A stretch of 64,000 nt of DNA. Source: Vulcanimicrobium alpinum. Lineage in GTDB: Bacteria; Vulcanimicrobiota; Vulcanimicrobiia; Vulcanimicrobiales; Vulcanimicrobiaceae. Position 1 is the stretch's first letter, and each line of letters starts with the position of its first letter. The position numbers were made by a program, and so were the translations under genes. The notes under the pieces are model-generated. The model ran no database searches. It worked only from the letters and a program-made list of their open reading frames with translations, and was not told the origin of the DNA. Location of the stretch: positions 1,364,001 through 1,428,000 of the forward strand of contig NZ_AP025523.1 in the NCBI RefSeq assembly GCF_027923555.1, read 5' to 3'. This document shows positions 1-6,244 of the stretch, one piece after another.

Positions 1-125
1 GCCGCGAAGGCGTCTTGGGTAGCGTCTTCCGCGAGCGCCAAGTCGCCGACGCGGCGCATCATCGCCGCCACGATCTGCGCCCAGTCCGCGCGCGCGGCGC
101 GGGCCAGTGCGTCGGTCGCGTTCAG
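1..125 (-). CDS. ECF RNA polymerase sigma factor, N-terminal end only (DGPF-linked, ECF42-like)
   Basis: This is the N-terminus of a gene running off the left edge of the window. The visible residues read DALARAARADWAQIVAAM followed by a DLALAEDATQDAFA stretch, which is the sigma-70 region 2 start typical of the long ECF sigma factors of the DUF6596 type. It overlaps the stop codon of the DGPF gene by a few bases, so the two are translationally coupled. The apparent first codon is CTG at 125-123; the true start could lie elsewhere. Members of this group are usually encoded beside DGPF (YCII) proteins, as here. Only about 41 codons are visible, so the assignment rests on region 2 and on the neighbour. 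Confidence 0.7.
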   Translation of the reverse strand, partial: MNATDALARAARADWAQIVAAMMRRVGDLALAEDATQDAFA

Positions 126-457
126 CCGACCGGGACCGACATGACCGGCCGGATTTCGAGGACGTTCTGCTTCGCGTCGGGCATCTTCGCGGCCCAATCG
201 AGCGCGGCGTCGAGATCCGGCACCTCGATGATGTAGTAGCCGATCAGCAGCTCTTTCGTCTCGGCGAATGGGCCGTCGGTGACGAGACGCTTCCCATCGC
301 GAAGCCGCAGGGTCGTCGCGGTCTCGCCGCCGTGCAACGGTTCCCCGGAGACGAATGCTCCGGCCTTGCGCATCTCCTCGGTGTAGGTGAACCAGGCATC
401 GTAGGGCTCGTTCGACTCGAGTTTCGGATCGGCATAGATTAGCAGCATGTACTGCAT
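122..457 (-). CDS. DGPF / YCII-related domain protein
   Basis: A 111-residue protein that begins MQYMLLIYADP and carries the family signature DGPF in VTDGPFAETKELLIGYY. Proteins of this fold (dimeric alpha-beta barrel, YCII-like) are small cytoplasmic proteins of unsettled biochemical role, typically partnered with an ECF42 sigma factor. The start at 457 is supported by GGGAG about seven bases upstream; an upstream in-frame ATG at 541 lacks such a site and would add a non-homologous arginine-rich tail. The sigma gene overlaps its stop codon. Confidence 0.9.
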   Translation of the reverse strand: MQYMLLIYADPKLESNEPYDAWFTYTEEMRKAGAFVSGEPLHGGETATTLRLRDGKRLVTDGPFAETKELLIGYYIIEVPDLDAALDWAAKMPDAKQNVLEIRPVMSVPVG

Positions 458-509
458 GGCGTTCTCCCTGAGCGTTGAGCGTGGCCGCTCCGCGGCGGCG
501 ACACCCACC

Positions 510-537
510 CTACGCCGCGGGGCCGTCGAATTCGACA
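510..537 (-). promoter_or_regulatory. possible ECF42-type promoter of the DGPF-sigma pair
   Basis: On the minus strand TGTCGA lies at 537-532 and CGTA at 514-511, separated by 17 bases. TGTCGA as -35 element is what I recall for ECF42 promoters. The -35 is part of a perfect 12-base palindrome at 525-536 (GTCGAATTCGAC). This would allow autoregulation of the pair. The -10 match is weak. Confidence 0.4.
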
Positions 538-556
538 GCATGCGCTCGATATCCGG

Positions 557-590
557 AAAAAAAGAACGGCGCCCGCCGCAGCGGACGCCG
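557..590 (-). terminator. rho-independent terminator of the solute-binding protein gene
   Basis: A ten-pair stem with one mismatch (567-576 with 581-590, loop CGCA) is followed on the minus strand by a run of seven T (563-557). It lies 18 bases past the stop codon of the minus-strand gene ending at 608. Confidence 0.8.
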
Positions 591-607
591 TACGCCGAGC
601 GACCGGC

Positions 608-1957
608 TTACTTGAGCGAGACGACCGTATAGCCTTCGCGCGCCCCGACCTTCTCGGAACCGATGATCTTCGCGGCGGCTTCGCTATCGGGATTGGCGCA
701 GGTCTCCGCGGCGAAGTCTCCGCCGACGCGCGAGGCGATCGTGAAGTACTCGTTCTCGCTGCGGCGCTTCGCTTTGGGCACGATCATCCCGGCGTACGTC
801 CCCTGCACGGCCTGATGGTCGCACTTGCGGAAGTATCCGTTGCCCGCCTTGGCCGCATCGTAGTGGTAGTTCTCGAACGCGGCGATGAGCTTCTCGGTGT
901 CGGTCGAGCCGGCAGCGTTGAGCCGGTTGACGATGTTCTGCCCGGCCATGTAGCCCAGATACTGGCGCCAGTCGACGTCCTTCGACCTCGCTTTGAGCGC
1001 CGCGTAGACGCGGGCTGCGCTGCCGCCGGCTTCCGGTCCCCAGACGTAGCCCCAGATCGATCCGACGATTTCGTCGACCGGGAGCCCGACGGCGACGTCG
1101 TTGCCGGAGAGAATTCCGCCGAACGTCATCTTCTTGTTGAGACCGAGCTGCACGGCGGCCTTGACGGAGTTTTGCGTATCCGGTCCGTAGTTGCAGAAGA
1201 CCAGCACGTTGGCGTCGGTGTTGCGCGCCTTGGTGAGATACGACGAGTAATCGGTCTGGCCGAGCGGATGGAGGTCAGCCCCCACCTCCGCGCCGCCTTG
1301 CGCTAAGAGGATCTTTTTCAGACGCTCGTGCGCGTCGTTGCCGAACGCGTAGTCGGCGACGAGAAAGTACCACTTCTTGCCGTGCTTGACGAGCTCGGGC
1401 GCGACGGCGTTGGCGAGCATCGCGTTGGAGCAGGTTTGCCGGAACGTGACGCGATGCGCCTTCGAACCGGTGATGTTGGTGTCGTGCGTGCCGAGCGCGA
1501 GGAAGAACGTATTGTTCTGCTGCGCCGTCGCCGAGACCGCGAGACCGACGCCCGAGCTCAGGCAGCCGGTGAGGACGTCGACCTTCTCCTGCGTGATGAG
1601 GCGTTTTGCTTCCGTCGTGCCGACGTCGGGCTTGTTGCTGTCGTCGCCTTTGATGATCTCGTACTTGATGCGGCTGTTCTTTTTCATCGCCTCGGCGACG
1701 GCGACTTCGATGCCCAGCTGCTGCGAGGCCGACGCGGCGGCATACACGCCCGAGAAGCCGTCGACGTGACCGATTTTAATCGTCGCGCCGCCGCCCGCGG
1801 CGATCACGTCGCGCGGCGGGAGCAGCGGCGACGCGCCGGCCGCGCGCGTCTCGAGGAGCGGAAAGCCGAGGGCGGCCGCGCCGGCGATCCCGAGAGCGCC
1901 GGACCGGCGCAGAAATTCTTTACGATCGACAGAAGGCTCCGGGCGTGTTTCGTCCAT
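608..1957 (-). CDS. ABC transporter substrate-binding protein, branched-chain amino acid / amide type
   Basis: A 449-residue exported binding protein of the periplasmic-binding-protein type 1 (LivK/AmiC-like) family. The N-terminus DRKEFLRRSGALGIAGAAA looks like a Tat signal with an RK variant of the twin-arginine pair, followed by a hydrophobic stretch and a likely cleavage after ETRAAGA. The mature part starts IKIGHVDGFSGVYAA, the usual ligand-cleft opening of this fold. AAGGAG lies five bases before the ATG. No permease or ATPase gene is adjacent, so it may share the Liv permease encoded at 4.8-8 kb or another one outside the window. The ligand cannot be told from sequence. Confidence 0.9.
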   Translation of the reverse strand: MDETRPEPSVDRKEFLRRSGALGIAGAAALGFPLLETRAAGASPLLPPRDVIAAGGGATIKIGHVDGFSGVYAAASASQQLGIEVAVAEAMKKNSRIKYEIIKGDDSNKPDVGTTEAKRLITQEKVDVLTGCLSSGVGLAVSATAQQNNTFFLALGTHDTNITGSKAHRVTFRQTCSNAMLANAVAPELVKHGKKWYFLVADYAFGNDAHERLKKILLAQGGAEVGADLHPLGQTDYSSYLTKARNTDANVLVFCNYGPDTQNSVKAAVQLGLNKKMTFGGILSGNDVAVGLPVDEIVGSIWGYVWGPEAGGSAARVYAALKARSKDVDWRQYLGYMAGQNIVNRLNAAGSTDTEKLIAAFENYHYDAAKAGNGYFRKCDHQAVQGTYAGMIVPKAKRRSENEYFTIASRVGGDFAAETCANPDSEAAAKIIGSEKVGAREGYTVVSLK

Positions 1958-1967
1958 GGTGCTCCTT

Positions 1968-2010
1968 ACCGAAGATAATGCTGATTTAACGAAATCTTCT
2001 GCATTTCGGT
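1968..2010. promoter_or_regulatory. nested inverted repeats in a divergent promoter region
   Basis: Between the divergent solute-binding protein and WYL genes, ACCGAA (1968-1973) pairs with TTCGGT (2005-2010) and GAAGAT (1971-1976) with ATCTTC (1994-1999). The block is AT-richer than its surroundings. It could be the operator of the WYL regulator, though no binding site has been defined. Confidence 0.35.
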
Positions 2011-2049
2011 TGCCCGCCCTATCCGATTTGCACGGACACGGTACCGAAA

Positions 2050-3045
2050 ATGCCGAAGAGCGGCGAGATGGCGGAAGAGCGCGCGGAGCCCAAGGTCGTC
2101 CTGCTCGTCCGCCTTCTCAGCGCGATCGACGAAGGGCGCTTCAGCTTCGAAGAGCTGAAGGACCAGATCGGCGAGGAGAAGGCGCCCAGCACGCGTACCC
2201 TGCGCCGCTACCTCTCGGTGCTCTCGGATGCAGGCTTTCCGTGGTTCTTCGACCGCGCGAGCGGGACGTACCGGTTCGCCGAGGGCTACAGCCTGCGCCG
2301 GCTCAACCTCTCGCAGCGCGAGCTGCTGGGGCTGGTCACGCTCAAGCGCCTCGGGTCGTCGCTGGGCGGGACGTTTGCAACCGCGATCGAGGAAACGACC
2401 CAGAAACTGCTTCGCTCGAGCGACCGGCGCACCGAAGTTTCGGTCGAGACGACGTCGCTGGCGATCCGCTTCGGCGACGTTGCGATGGACGACCACGTCG
2501 AGCGCGTCTTCGAACAGCTGCAGGCTGCCGAGCGCGACCGGCGGCGCGTCGGGTTCGGCTACACCGACAAGAACGGCGCGCGCACCCAGCGCCGCGTCGA
2601 TCCGTACGGCTTCATCGTTTCGTCGGGGCGCATCTACCTCGTCGGCTACGACCACAACCGTACAGATATGCGCGTCTTCGCAGTCGACAACGTCTCCGAC
2701 GTTGCGATAACGCCGCAGACCTTCGAGCGGCCCGCCGATTTCAACCTCGAGGCGTACGGCGCGAACTCCGTCAGCGGCGTGCGCGACGCCGGCACGCTCG
2801 GCGCAGTGACGGTGCGGTTTTCGCCGGTGGTCGCCAAGGCCGCCGCGGCCCGGCGCATCGCACGCGATCAGCAGGCTGCCCGTCGCGAAGACGGCTCCGT
2901 CGAGATCACCTACCGGGTCGTCGATCCGCTCGAGATCGTTCGCTTCTCGCTGGGCTGGGGCGCCGAGGCCGAGGTGGTCGCCCCGCCGGAGGCGCGGGCC
3001 GCCGCGGCCGAGCTCGTGCGCGCCGTCGCCGCGCGCTACGGCTGA
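2050..3045 (+). CDS. HTH and WYL-domain transcriptional regulator
   Basis: A 331-residue cytoplasmic regulator. Residues about 1-75 form a winged helix (LLSAIDEGRFSFEELKDQI, then TRTLRRYLSVLSDAGF), and residues about 165-225 form a WYL domain (VGFGYTDKNGARTQRRVDPYG and GRIYLVGYDH). A WCX-like C-terminal extension (VTVRFSP through VVDPLEIVRFSLGWG) follows. WYL proteins usually sense nucleic acid or small ligands and act as repressors or activators of DNA-metabolism or transport genes. It is transcribed away from the solute-binding protein gene, which it may control through the inverted repeats at 1968-2010. Confidence 0.9.
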   Translation: MPKSGEMAEERAEPKVVLLVRLLSAIDEGRFSFEELKDQIGEEKAPSTRTLRRYLSVLSDAGFPWFFDRASGTYRFAEGYSLRRLNLSQRELLGLVTLKRLGSSLGGTFATAIEETTQKLLRSSDRRTEVSVETTSLAIRFGDVAMDDHVERVFEQLQAAERDRRRVGFGYTDKNGARTQRRVDPYGFIVSSGRIYLVGYDHNRTDMRVFAVDNVSDVAITPQTFERPADFNLEAYGANSVSGVRDAGTLGAVTVRFSPVVAKAAAARRIARDQQAARREDGSVEITYRVVDPLEIVRFSLGWGAEAEVVAPPEARAAAAELVRAVAARYG

Positions 3046-3184
3046 GCCGCGAGCACGCCGTTCGGCCGGACGGGAGCCTCGAGCGCGAGCCCCGCGACCT
3101 GATATCCGCGAGGGAGACGGCGACGGTCGCCAGCAAGACGATGCACCCGACGGTGAACGTCAGGCGGAACGAGGGGCCTTTCAC
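3036..3184 (-). pseudogene. possible small single-span membrane protein, frameshifted
   Basis: From a GTG at 3184 the minus strand reads MKGPSFRLTFTVGCIVLL followed by ATVAVSLA, a good membrane segment, and then becomes arginine-rich. Restoring one G in the GCGGATAT run near 3107 switches to a frame that reads GYQVAGLALEAPVRPNG and stops at 3036-3038, giving a plausible protein of about 49 residues. It overlaps the WYL stop codon. I do not recognise the family; the case rests on composition and on the clean repair. Confidence 0.35.
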
Positions 3185-3221
3185 GGGCGTTACCCTAGGT
3201 GAAACGGATTATGCGAGGTTT

Positions 3222-3740
3222 ATGCCACACTTAGGTTCGCGTCTGGTCGCGCTCGCGGCCTTCCTCTTGGCCGCCGTGCCGATGCACCCCGCCGCGGCGG
3301 CACCGCCGGCCGGCCAGCCCGTCGACGGCATTCGCTGTGATTCGATGGAGGGCGCCGTGCTCCACATCCACCAGCACGTCGCGGTGTTCGACCATGGCCG
3401 GCCGGTGCCGATCCCCGAAGACCTCGGACGGCCGCTCGCGGCGCAATGTCTGTACTGGATCCACACCCACACGCCGGACGGGATTATCCATGTCGAGTCG
3501 CCGAGCTTTCACACCTTCACGCTCGGCAACGTCTTCGACATCTGGGGTCAGCCGCTCTCGGCGACCAACGTCGCCGGCGCGCGGCCGAACGCGGGCGAGC
3601 GCGTCGTGACGTGGGTCGACGGCCGCCGTGTCGGCGGCAGTCCGCGCGCGATCGAATTGACCGGGCACCTCGAGGTGACGATCGAGGTCGGTCCGCCGTA
3701 TCGCAAGCCGGCGCCGTTCACCGCCTGGAACGGCAACTGA
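3222..3740 (+). CDS. exported histidine-rich protein of unknown function
   Basis: A 172-residue protein with a clear signal peptide (MPHLGSRLVALAAFLLAAVP, cleavage near AAAA-PPAG). The mature part carries GIRCDSMEGAVLHIHQH near residue 50 and YWIHTHTPDGIIHVESP near residue 87, which is several closely spaced histidines plus Cys and Glu. I recall related, uncharacterised secreted proteins in Actinobacteria with the same HIHxH and HTH-DGIIHIESP blocks. The histidines suggest metal or haem binding outside the cytoplasm, but no function is established. The start at 3222 is chosen because it begins the signal peptide; an ATG at 3141 is also in frame. Confidence 0.75.
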   Translation: MPHLGSRLVALAAFLLAAVPMHPAAAAPPAGQPVDGIRCDSMEGAVLHIHQHVAVFDHGRPVPIPEDLGRPLAAQCLYWIHTHTPDGIIHVESPSFHTFTLGNVFDIWGQPLSATNVAGARPNAGERVVTWVDGRRVGGSPRAIELTGHLEVTIEVGPPYRKPAPFTAWNGN

Positions 3741-3757
3741 CGCTGCAAAACTGCTGA

Positions 3758-3913
3758 ACGCGACGAAGCCGGGAGGCGCGAACCTTCCGGCTTCGATGTG
3801 CGCGGGATTTGGTGTCGGCGGCAGCGGCTCCGGCGGGCTTGCGCCTTTCGTGATCCGTGGGGCCGGCGAGCTTCTCGCCGCTCGCGCGTCGACGGCATCG
3901 CTGCGGTCGACGT
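3758..3913 (-). ncRNA. putative small RNA, tandem unit C
   Basis: Predicted from promoter to terminal hairpin, about 155 nt, and the shortest of the three units. The conserved hairpin box lies about 27 nt after the expected start (3886-3861); it can form CGGCGAG-AAG-CTCGCCG. The 3' hairpin is followed by TTCGTCGCGTTC, the same sequence that follows the unit B hairpin. Reading frames across the box are not conserved between units, which argues against a peptide. Confidence 0.5.
3764..3795 (-). terminator. terminator-like hairpin of unit C
   Basis: The stem CGAAGCCGG/CCGGCTTCG has nine perfect pairs, then one A-C mismatch and an inner AGG/CCT stem. There is no tight T-run (TTTT only about 14 bases beyond on the minus strand). 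It could also end transcription of the plus-strand gene stopping at 3740. Confidence 0.55.
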
Positions 3914-3919
3914 GCGTGC

Positions 3920-3948
3920 ATCGTACGAAGATCGCCGCGCGGCTGCAA
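3920..3948 (-). promoter_or_regulatory. sigma-70-like promoter of unit C
   Basis: The minus strand reads TTGCAG (3948-3943), 17 bases, then TACGAT (3925-3920). The same two hexamers with the same spacing occur in unit B. Confidence 0.6.
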
Positions 3949-4104
3949 GTACCAGCGCCCGCTTCTCCACAAGAAACTTGCGTTGTGCACGGCGATCCAC
4001 GCAGATTCCCAGTTTTTCACAGCCCGAACGGTCGACCGCACTGAGCTCGTCGATGCGCCGCCGCACCTGACGCACGGAACGTTCGCTGCGTTAATTCCGC
4101 ACGA

Positions 4105-4314
4105 ACGCGACGAAACCGCTTCGGTTGCCCGACGCGGTTTCGGTCAGCACGAGAGTCGAGATGCGCACGTCCTCGCCGGCGTGAACCGGCCATTACGGCG
4201 TCGAACTTCGGGTCGACGGTCCGGCAACGTGTCATCGACCTTGCGGCGGACGTCACGCGCTAACTCGCCGGCGAGCCTCTCATCGCTCGCACGTCATCGT
4301 GTAACCGATGACGT
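4105..4314 (-). ncRNA. putative small RNA, tandem unit B
   Basis: About 210 nt. The expected start falls at the base of a perfect nine-pair hairpin (4291-4299 with 4306-4314, ACGTCATCG/CGATGACGT). The conserved box at 4290-4266 differs from units A and C, yet its stem is largely kept through one G-U pair and one mismatch, which is what an RNA-level constraint would leave. The unit ends in the hairpin at 4111-4142. Confidence 0.55.
4111..4142 (-). terminator. terminator-like hairpin of unit B
   Basis: The outer stem CGAAACCGC/GCGGTTTCG has nine perfect pairs. It encloses a G-A mismatch and an inner TCGG/CCGA stem with a GCAA loop. This is the same two-storey design as the unit C hairpin with different sequence, and it is followed by the shared TTCGTCGCGTTC. 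Confidence 0.55.
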
Positions 4315-4320
4315 GCAAGC

Positions 4321-4349
4321 ATCGTACGAAATCGATCGACGCACTGCAA
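4321..4349 (-). promoter_or_regulatory. sigma-70-like promoter of unit B
   Basis: The minus strand reads TTGCAG (4349-4344), a 17-base spacer, then TACGAT (4326-4321). Confidence 0.6.
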
Positions 4350-4483
4350 GAGCAGAAGCCGCAAACTCACATGCCGTCCACAAGAAAATGCAGTTATCCC
4401 CGAAGTTCCCCAGCATCTCCGCACAATTCACAGTGCGTTGCGCGATTCGGGCCGCGCTTCTACGGGCTGGAGCGTGACGTGCG

Positions 4484-4682
4484 AAAAGGCCGTCGCACTT
4501 TCGCGCGACGGCCTCCTGCACGAGAATCGCTATGCGCATCACGTCGCCGATTTGCATCAGCCACATGAACGTCGAACTTCGTACGGCCCGGTCGCTTGTG
4601 CCGCTTCGGCTTTCGCCGTCGCGTCGTTCGATTCGGACCGGCGAGCTTCTCGCCGCTCGCCCGCCGGCGTTGCTGCCAGCGT
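4484..4682 (-). ncRNA. putative small RNA, tandem unit A
   Basis: About 200 nt, the unit nearest the end of livF. The conserved box at 4660-4637 starts about 22 nt after the expected transcription start and forms CGGCGAG-AAG-CTCGCCG. The unit ends at a classical intrinsic terminator. A long basic reading frame can be drawn through it, but it is not kept in unit B. Confidence 0.55.
4487..4514 (-). terminator. intrinsic terminator of unit A
   Basis: The stem AGGCCGTCGC/GCGACGGCCT has ten perfect pairs and an eight-base loop, and is followed on the minus strand by TTTT. It is the best terminator of the three units. Confidence 0.7.
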
Positions 4683-4688
4683 GACGTC

Positions 4689-4717
4689 ATCCTAGCGCGC
4701 CGCGGTGCGGCGCGCAA
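4689..4717 (-). promoter_or_regulatory. sigma-70-like promoter of unit A
   Basis: The minus strand reads TTGCGC (4717-4712), 17 bases, then TAGGAT (4694-4689). The spacer lies within a perfect GCGCGCCGC/GCGGCGCGC palindrome at 4695-4715, a likely regulator site. Confidence 0.6.
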
Positions 4718-4820
4718 GGGAGTTTTCCGCCTGGCGCTCGCTTCTCCACAAGAAAGTTGCGTTGTCCACGGCGATTCGCCGGTTTCCACCGCAGTCGCCA
4801 GCGTTTCGCAAGTGCGCGCG

Positions 4821-5528
4821 TCAGCCGCCGAGATACGCGGCGACGACCTCGTGATGCGTCGCGAGTTCCGCGCCGGTGCCGCTGAGAACGATGCGTCCGC
4901 GTTCCATCACGTACGCGCGGTCGGCGAGCGCGAGCGCCCGGCGCGCGTTCTGCTCGACGAGCAGGATCGACGTCCCGCGCGCACGTTCGTCGGCGACGAT
5001 CGTGAAGATCTCGTCGACGAGTTTCGGCGCGAGCCCCATCGAGGGTTCGTCGAGCAGTAGTGCTTTGGGCCCGATCGCGAGCGCGCGCGCGATCGCGAGC
5101 ATCTGCTGTTCGCCGCCGGAGAGCGAGCCTGCCGCGACGTTGCGGCGCGTGCGCAGGATCGGGAAGCGCGAGAAAAGGTCGGGGATCAGCGCGTTTCCCT
5201 CGGCGCCGCGGACGGCGGCGGCGACGAGGAGGTTCTCCTCGACGCTCATCGCCGGCAGCATTCGCCGTCCTTCGGGGACGAGCACGAGCCCCGCCCGGAC
5301 GCGGGCGTGCGACGGCGCGTGCGTGACGTCGCGGCCGTCGAAGGTCACCGTCCCGGAGCGCGTGCGGTGGATCCCCGCGAGCGTCATCAGGAGCGTGGTC
5401 TTGCCGGCACCGTTCGCGCCGACGATCGCGCACAGCGTCCCCGCGTCGAGTGCGACCGCGACGTCGTGCAGCACTTCGATGTTGCCGTACCCTGCGTGCA
5501 GGCCGCTCGTCGCGAGGACGGCGCTCAT
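4821..5528 (-). CDS. livF: branched-chain amino acid ABC transporter ATP-binding protein LivF
   Basis: A 235-residue cytoplasmic ATPase that drives the Liv importer together with LivG. Walker A is GANGAGKTTLL near residue 36, the ABC signature is LSGGEQQMLAIARAL, and Walker B is ALLLDEPSMGLAP followed by the H-loop region of LivF-type proteins. The ATG at 5528 overlaps the livG stop as ATGA. Longer in-frame starts upstream only add out-of-family sequence. It is the last gene of the operon; the tandem noncoding units begin about 45 bases after its stop codon. Confidence 0.96.
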   Translation of the reverse strand: MSAVLATSGLHAGYGNIEVLHDVAVALDAGTLCAIVGANGAGKTTLLMTLAGIHRTRSGTVTFDGRDVTHAPSHARVRAGLVLVPEGRRMLPAMSVEENLLVAAAVRGAEGNALIPDLFSRFPILRTRRNVAAGSLSGGEQQMLAIARALAIGPKALLLDEPSMGLAPKLVDEIFTIVADERARGTSILLVEQNARRALALADRAYVMERGRIVLSGTGAELATHHEVVAAYLGG

Positions 5529-6244
5529 GCCGGCGACTCCGCCCCGGTCCCCAGATACGCTTCGACCACCACCGGATCGCGCGCGATCTCGGCCGGCGTG
5601 CCGCGCGCGATCACCTGACCGAAGTTCAGCACGACGACGCGATCGCACGCCGCGCGGACCAGCGTCATATCGTGCTCGATCAGCAGCATCGCGACGCCGC
5701 TCGCGGCGATCGCGCGAATCGTGTCGACCAGGCGCCCGGTCTCCGACGGGTTCATCCCCGCCGCCGGCTCGTCGAGCATCACGACGTTCGGCCGGGCTGC
5801 GAGCGCGCGCGCGATCTCCAGCCGCCGCTGATCGCCGTAGGGGAGCGAGCGCGCCTGCGCCGTCGGCGCGACATGCGCGATCCCGGCGCGCTCCAGCAGC
5901 GTTGCGATCTCGTTGTCCGCGAGGCGCTCGCGCCGCGAGAACGCGCCGGCCGCGAGGTTGCCGCGCACGTCGAGCGCGCCGAAGAGGCGGATGTTCTGAT
6001 AGGTGCGCGCGATCCCGGCGCGCGCGATCCGATGCGGCGGAAGTCCGTCGAGGCGCGCGCCGTCGAGCGTCACCGTTCCCGACGCCAGCGGTGCAAGCCC
6101 GGTCGTCGCGTTGACGAGCGTCGTCTTCCCCGCCCCGTTGGGACCGATCAGTCCCAGCACGCTTCCGGGCTGCAGTTCGAGCGAGACGTCGCGCAGCGCG
6201 TTGACGCCGCCGTAGCGCACGCCGACGCGATCGAGCGCGAGCAT
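5525..6244 (-). CDS. livG: branched-chain amino acid ABC transporter ATP-binding protein LivG
   Basis: A 239-residue ATPase subunit. It shows Walker A GPNGAGKTTLVN, signature LPYGDQRRLEIARALAA (the LivG form YGxQR), and Walker B VVMLDEPAAGMNP. The C-terminal segment VVVLNFGQVIARGTPAEIARDPVVVEAYLG is typical of LivG. The start at 6244 overlaps the livM stop by one base (TGATG), so translation is coupled. Together with LivF it energises LivH and LivM. Confidence 0.96.
   Translation of the reverse strand: MLALDRVGVRYGGVNALRDVSLELQPGSVLGLIGPNGAGKTTLVNATTGLAPLASGTVTLDGARLDGLPPHRIARAGIARTYQNIRLFGALDVRGNLAAGAFSRRERLADNEIATLLERAGIAHVAPTAQARSLPYGDQRRLEIARALAARPNVVMLDEPAAGMNPSETGRLVDTIRAIAASGVAMLLIEHDMTLVRAACDRVVVLNFGQVIARGTPAEIARDPVVVEAYLGTGAESPA

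Larger units (their letters stand above)
3758..4775 (-). repeat. three diverged tandem noncoding units (about 370-400 bp period)
   Basis: This 1 kb gap has no ORF with protein-like composition. It instead holds three copies of an ordered set of elements on the minus strand. The first is an upstream box around TTTCTTGTGGA (4739-4775, about 4374-4402, 3960-3996). Next comes a -35/-10 pair with an exact 17-base spacer, then a GCGAGCGGCGAGAAGCTCGC-type hairpin box (4637-4660, 4266-4290, 3861-3886). A strong terminal hairpin closes each unit (4487-4514, 4111-4142, 3764-3795). Units A and B also share GTCGAACTTCG on the plus strand (4571-4581 and 4200-4210) and a CACGAGA-ATGCGCA segment. Element order is conserved although most bases between the elements have diverged. 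Confidence 0.75.

Noticed and set aside
3960-4775. Possible replication origin because of DnaA-box-like words
   Set aside because: No perfect boxes, no AT-rich unwinding region and no dnaA, dnaN, gyrB, parA or rpmH neighbours.
3741-4820. Arginine-rich open frames through the repeat region, one giving a histone-like basic peptide in unit A
   Set aside because: The shared RRRASGEKLAG reading in units A and C is out of frame in unit B, and there are no ribosome-binding sites. GC-rich sequence readily gives such frames.
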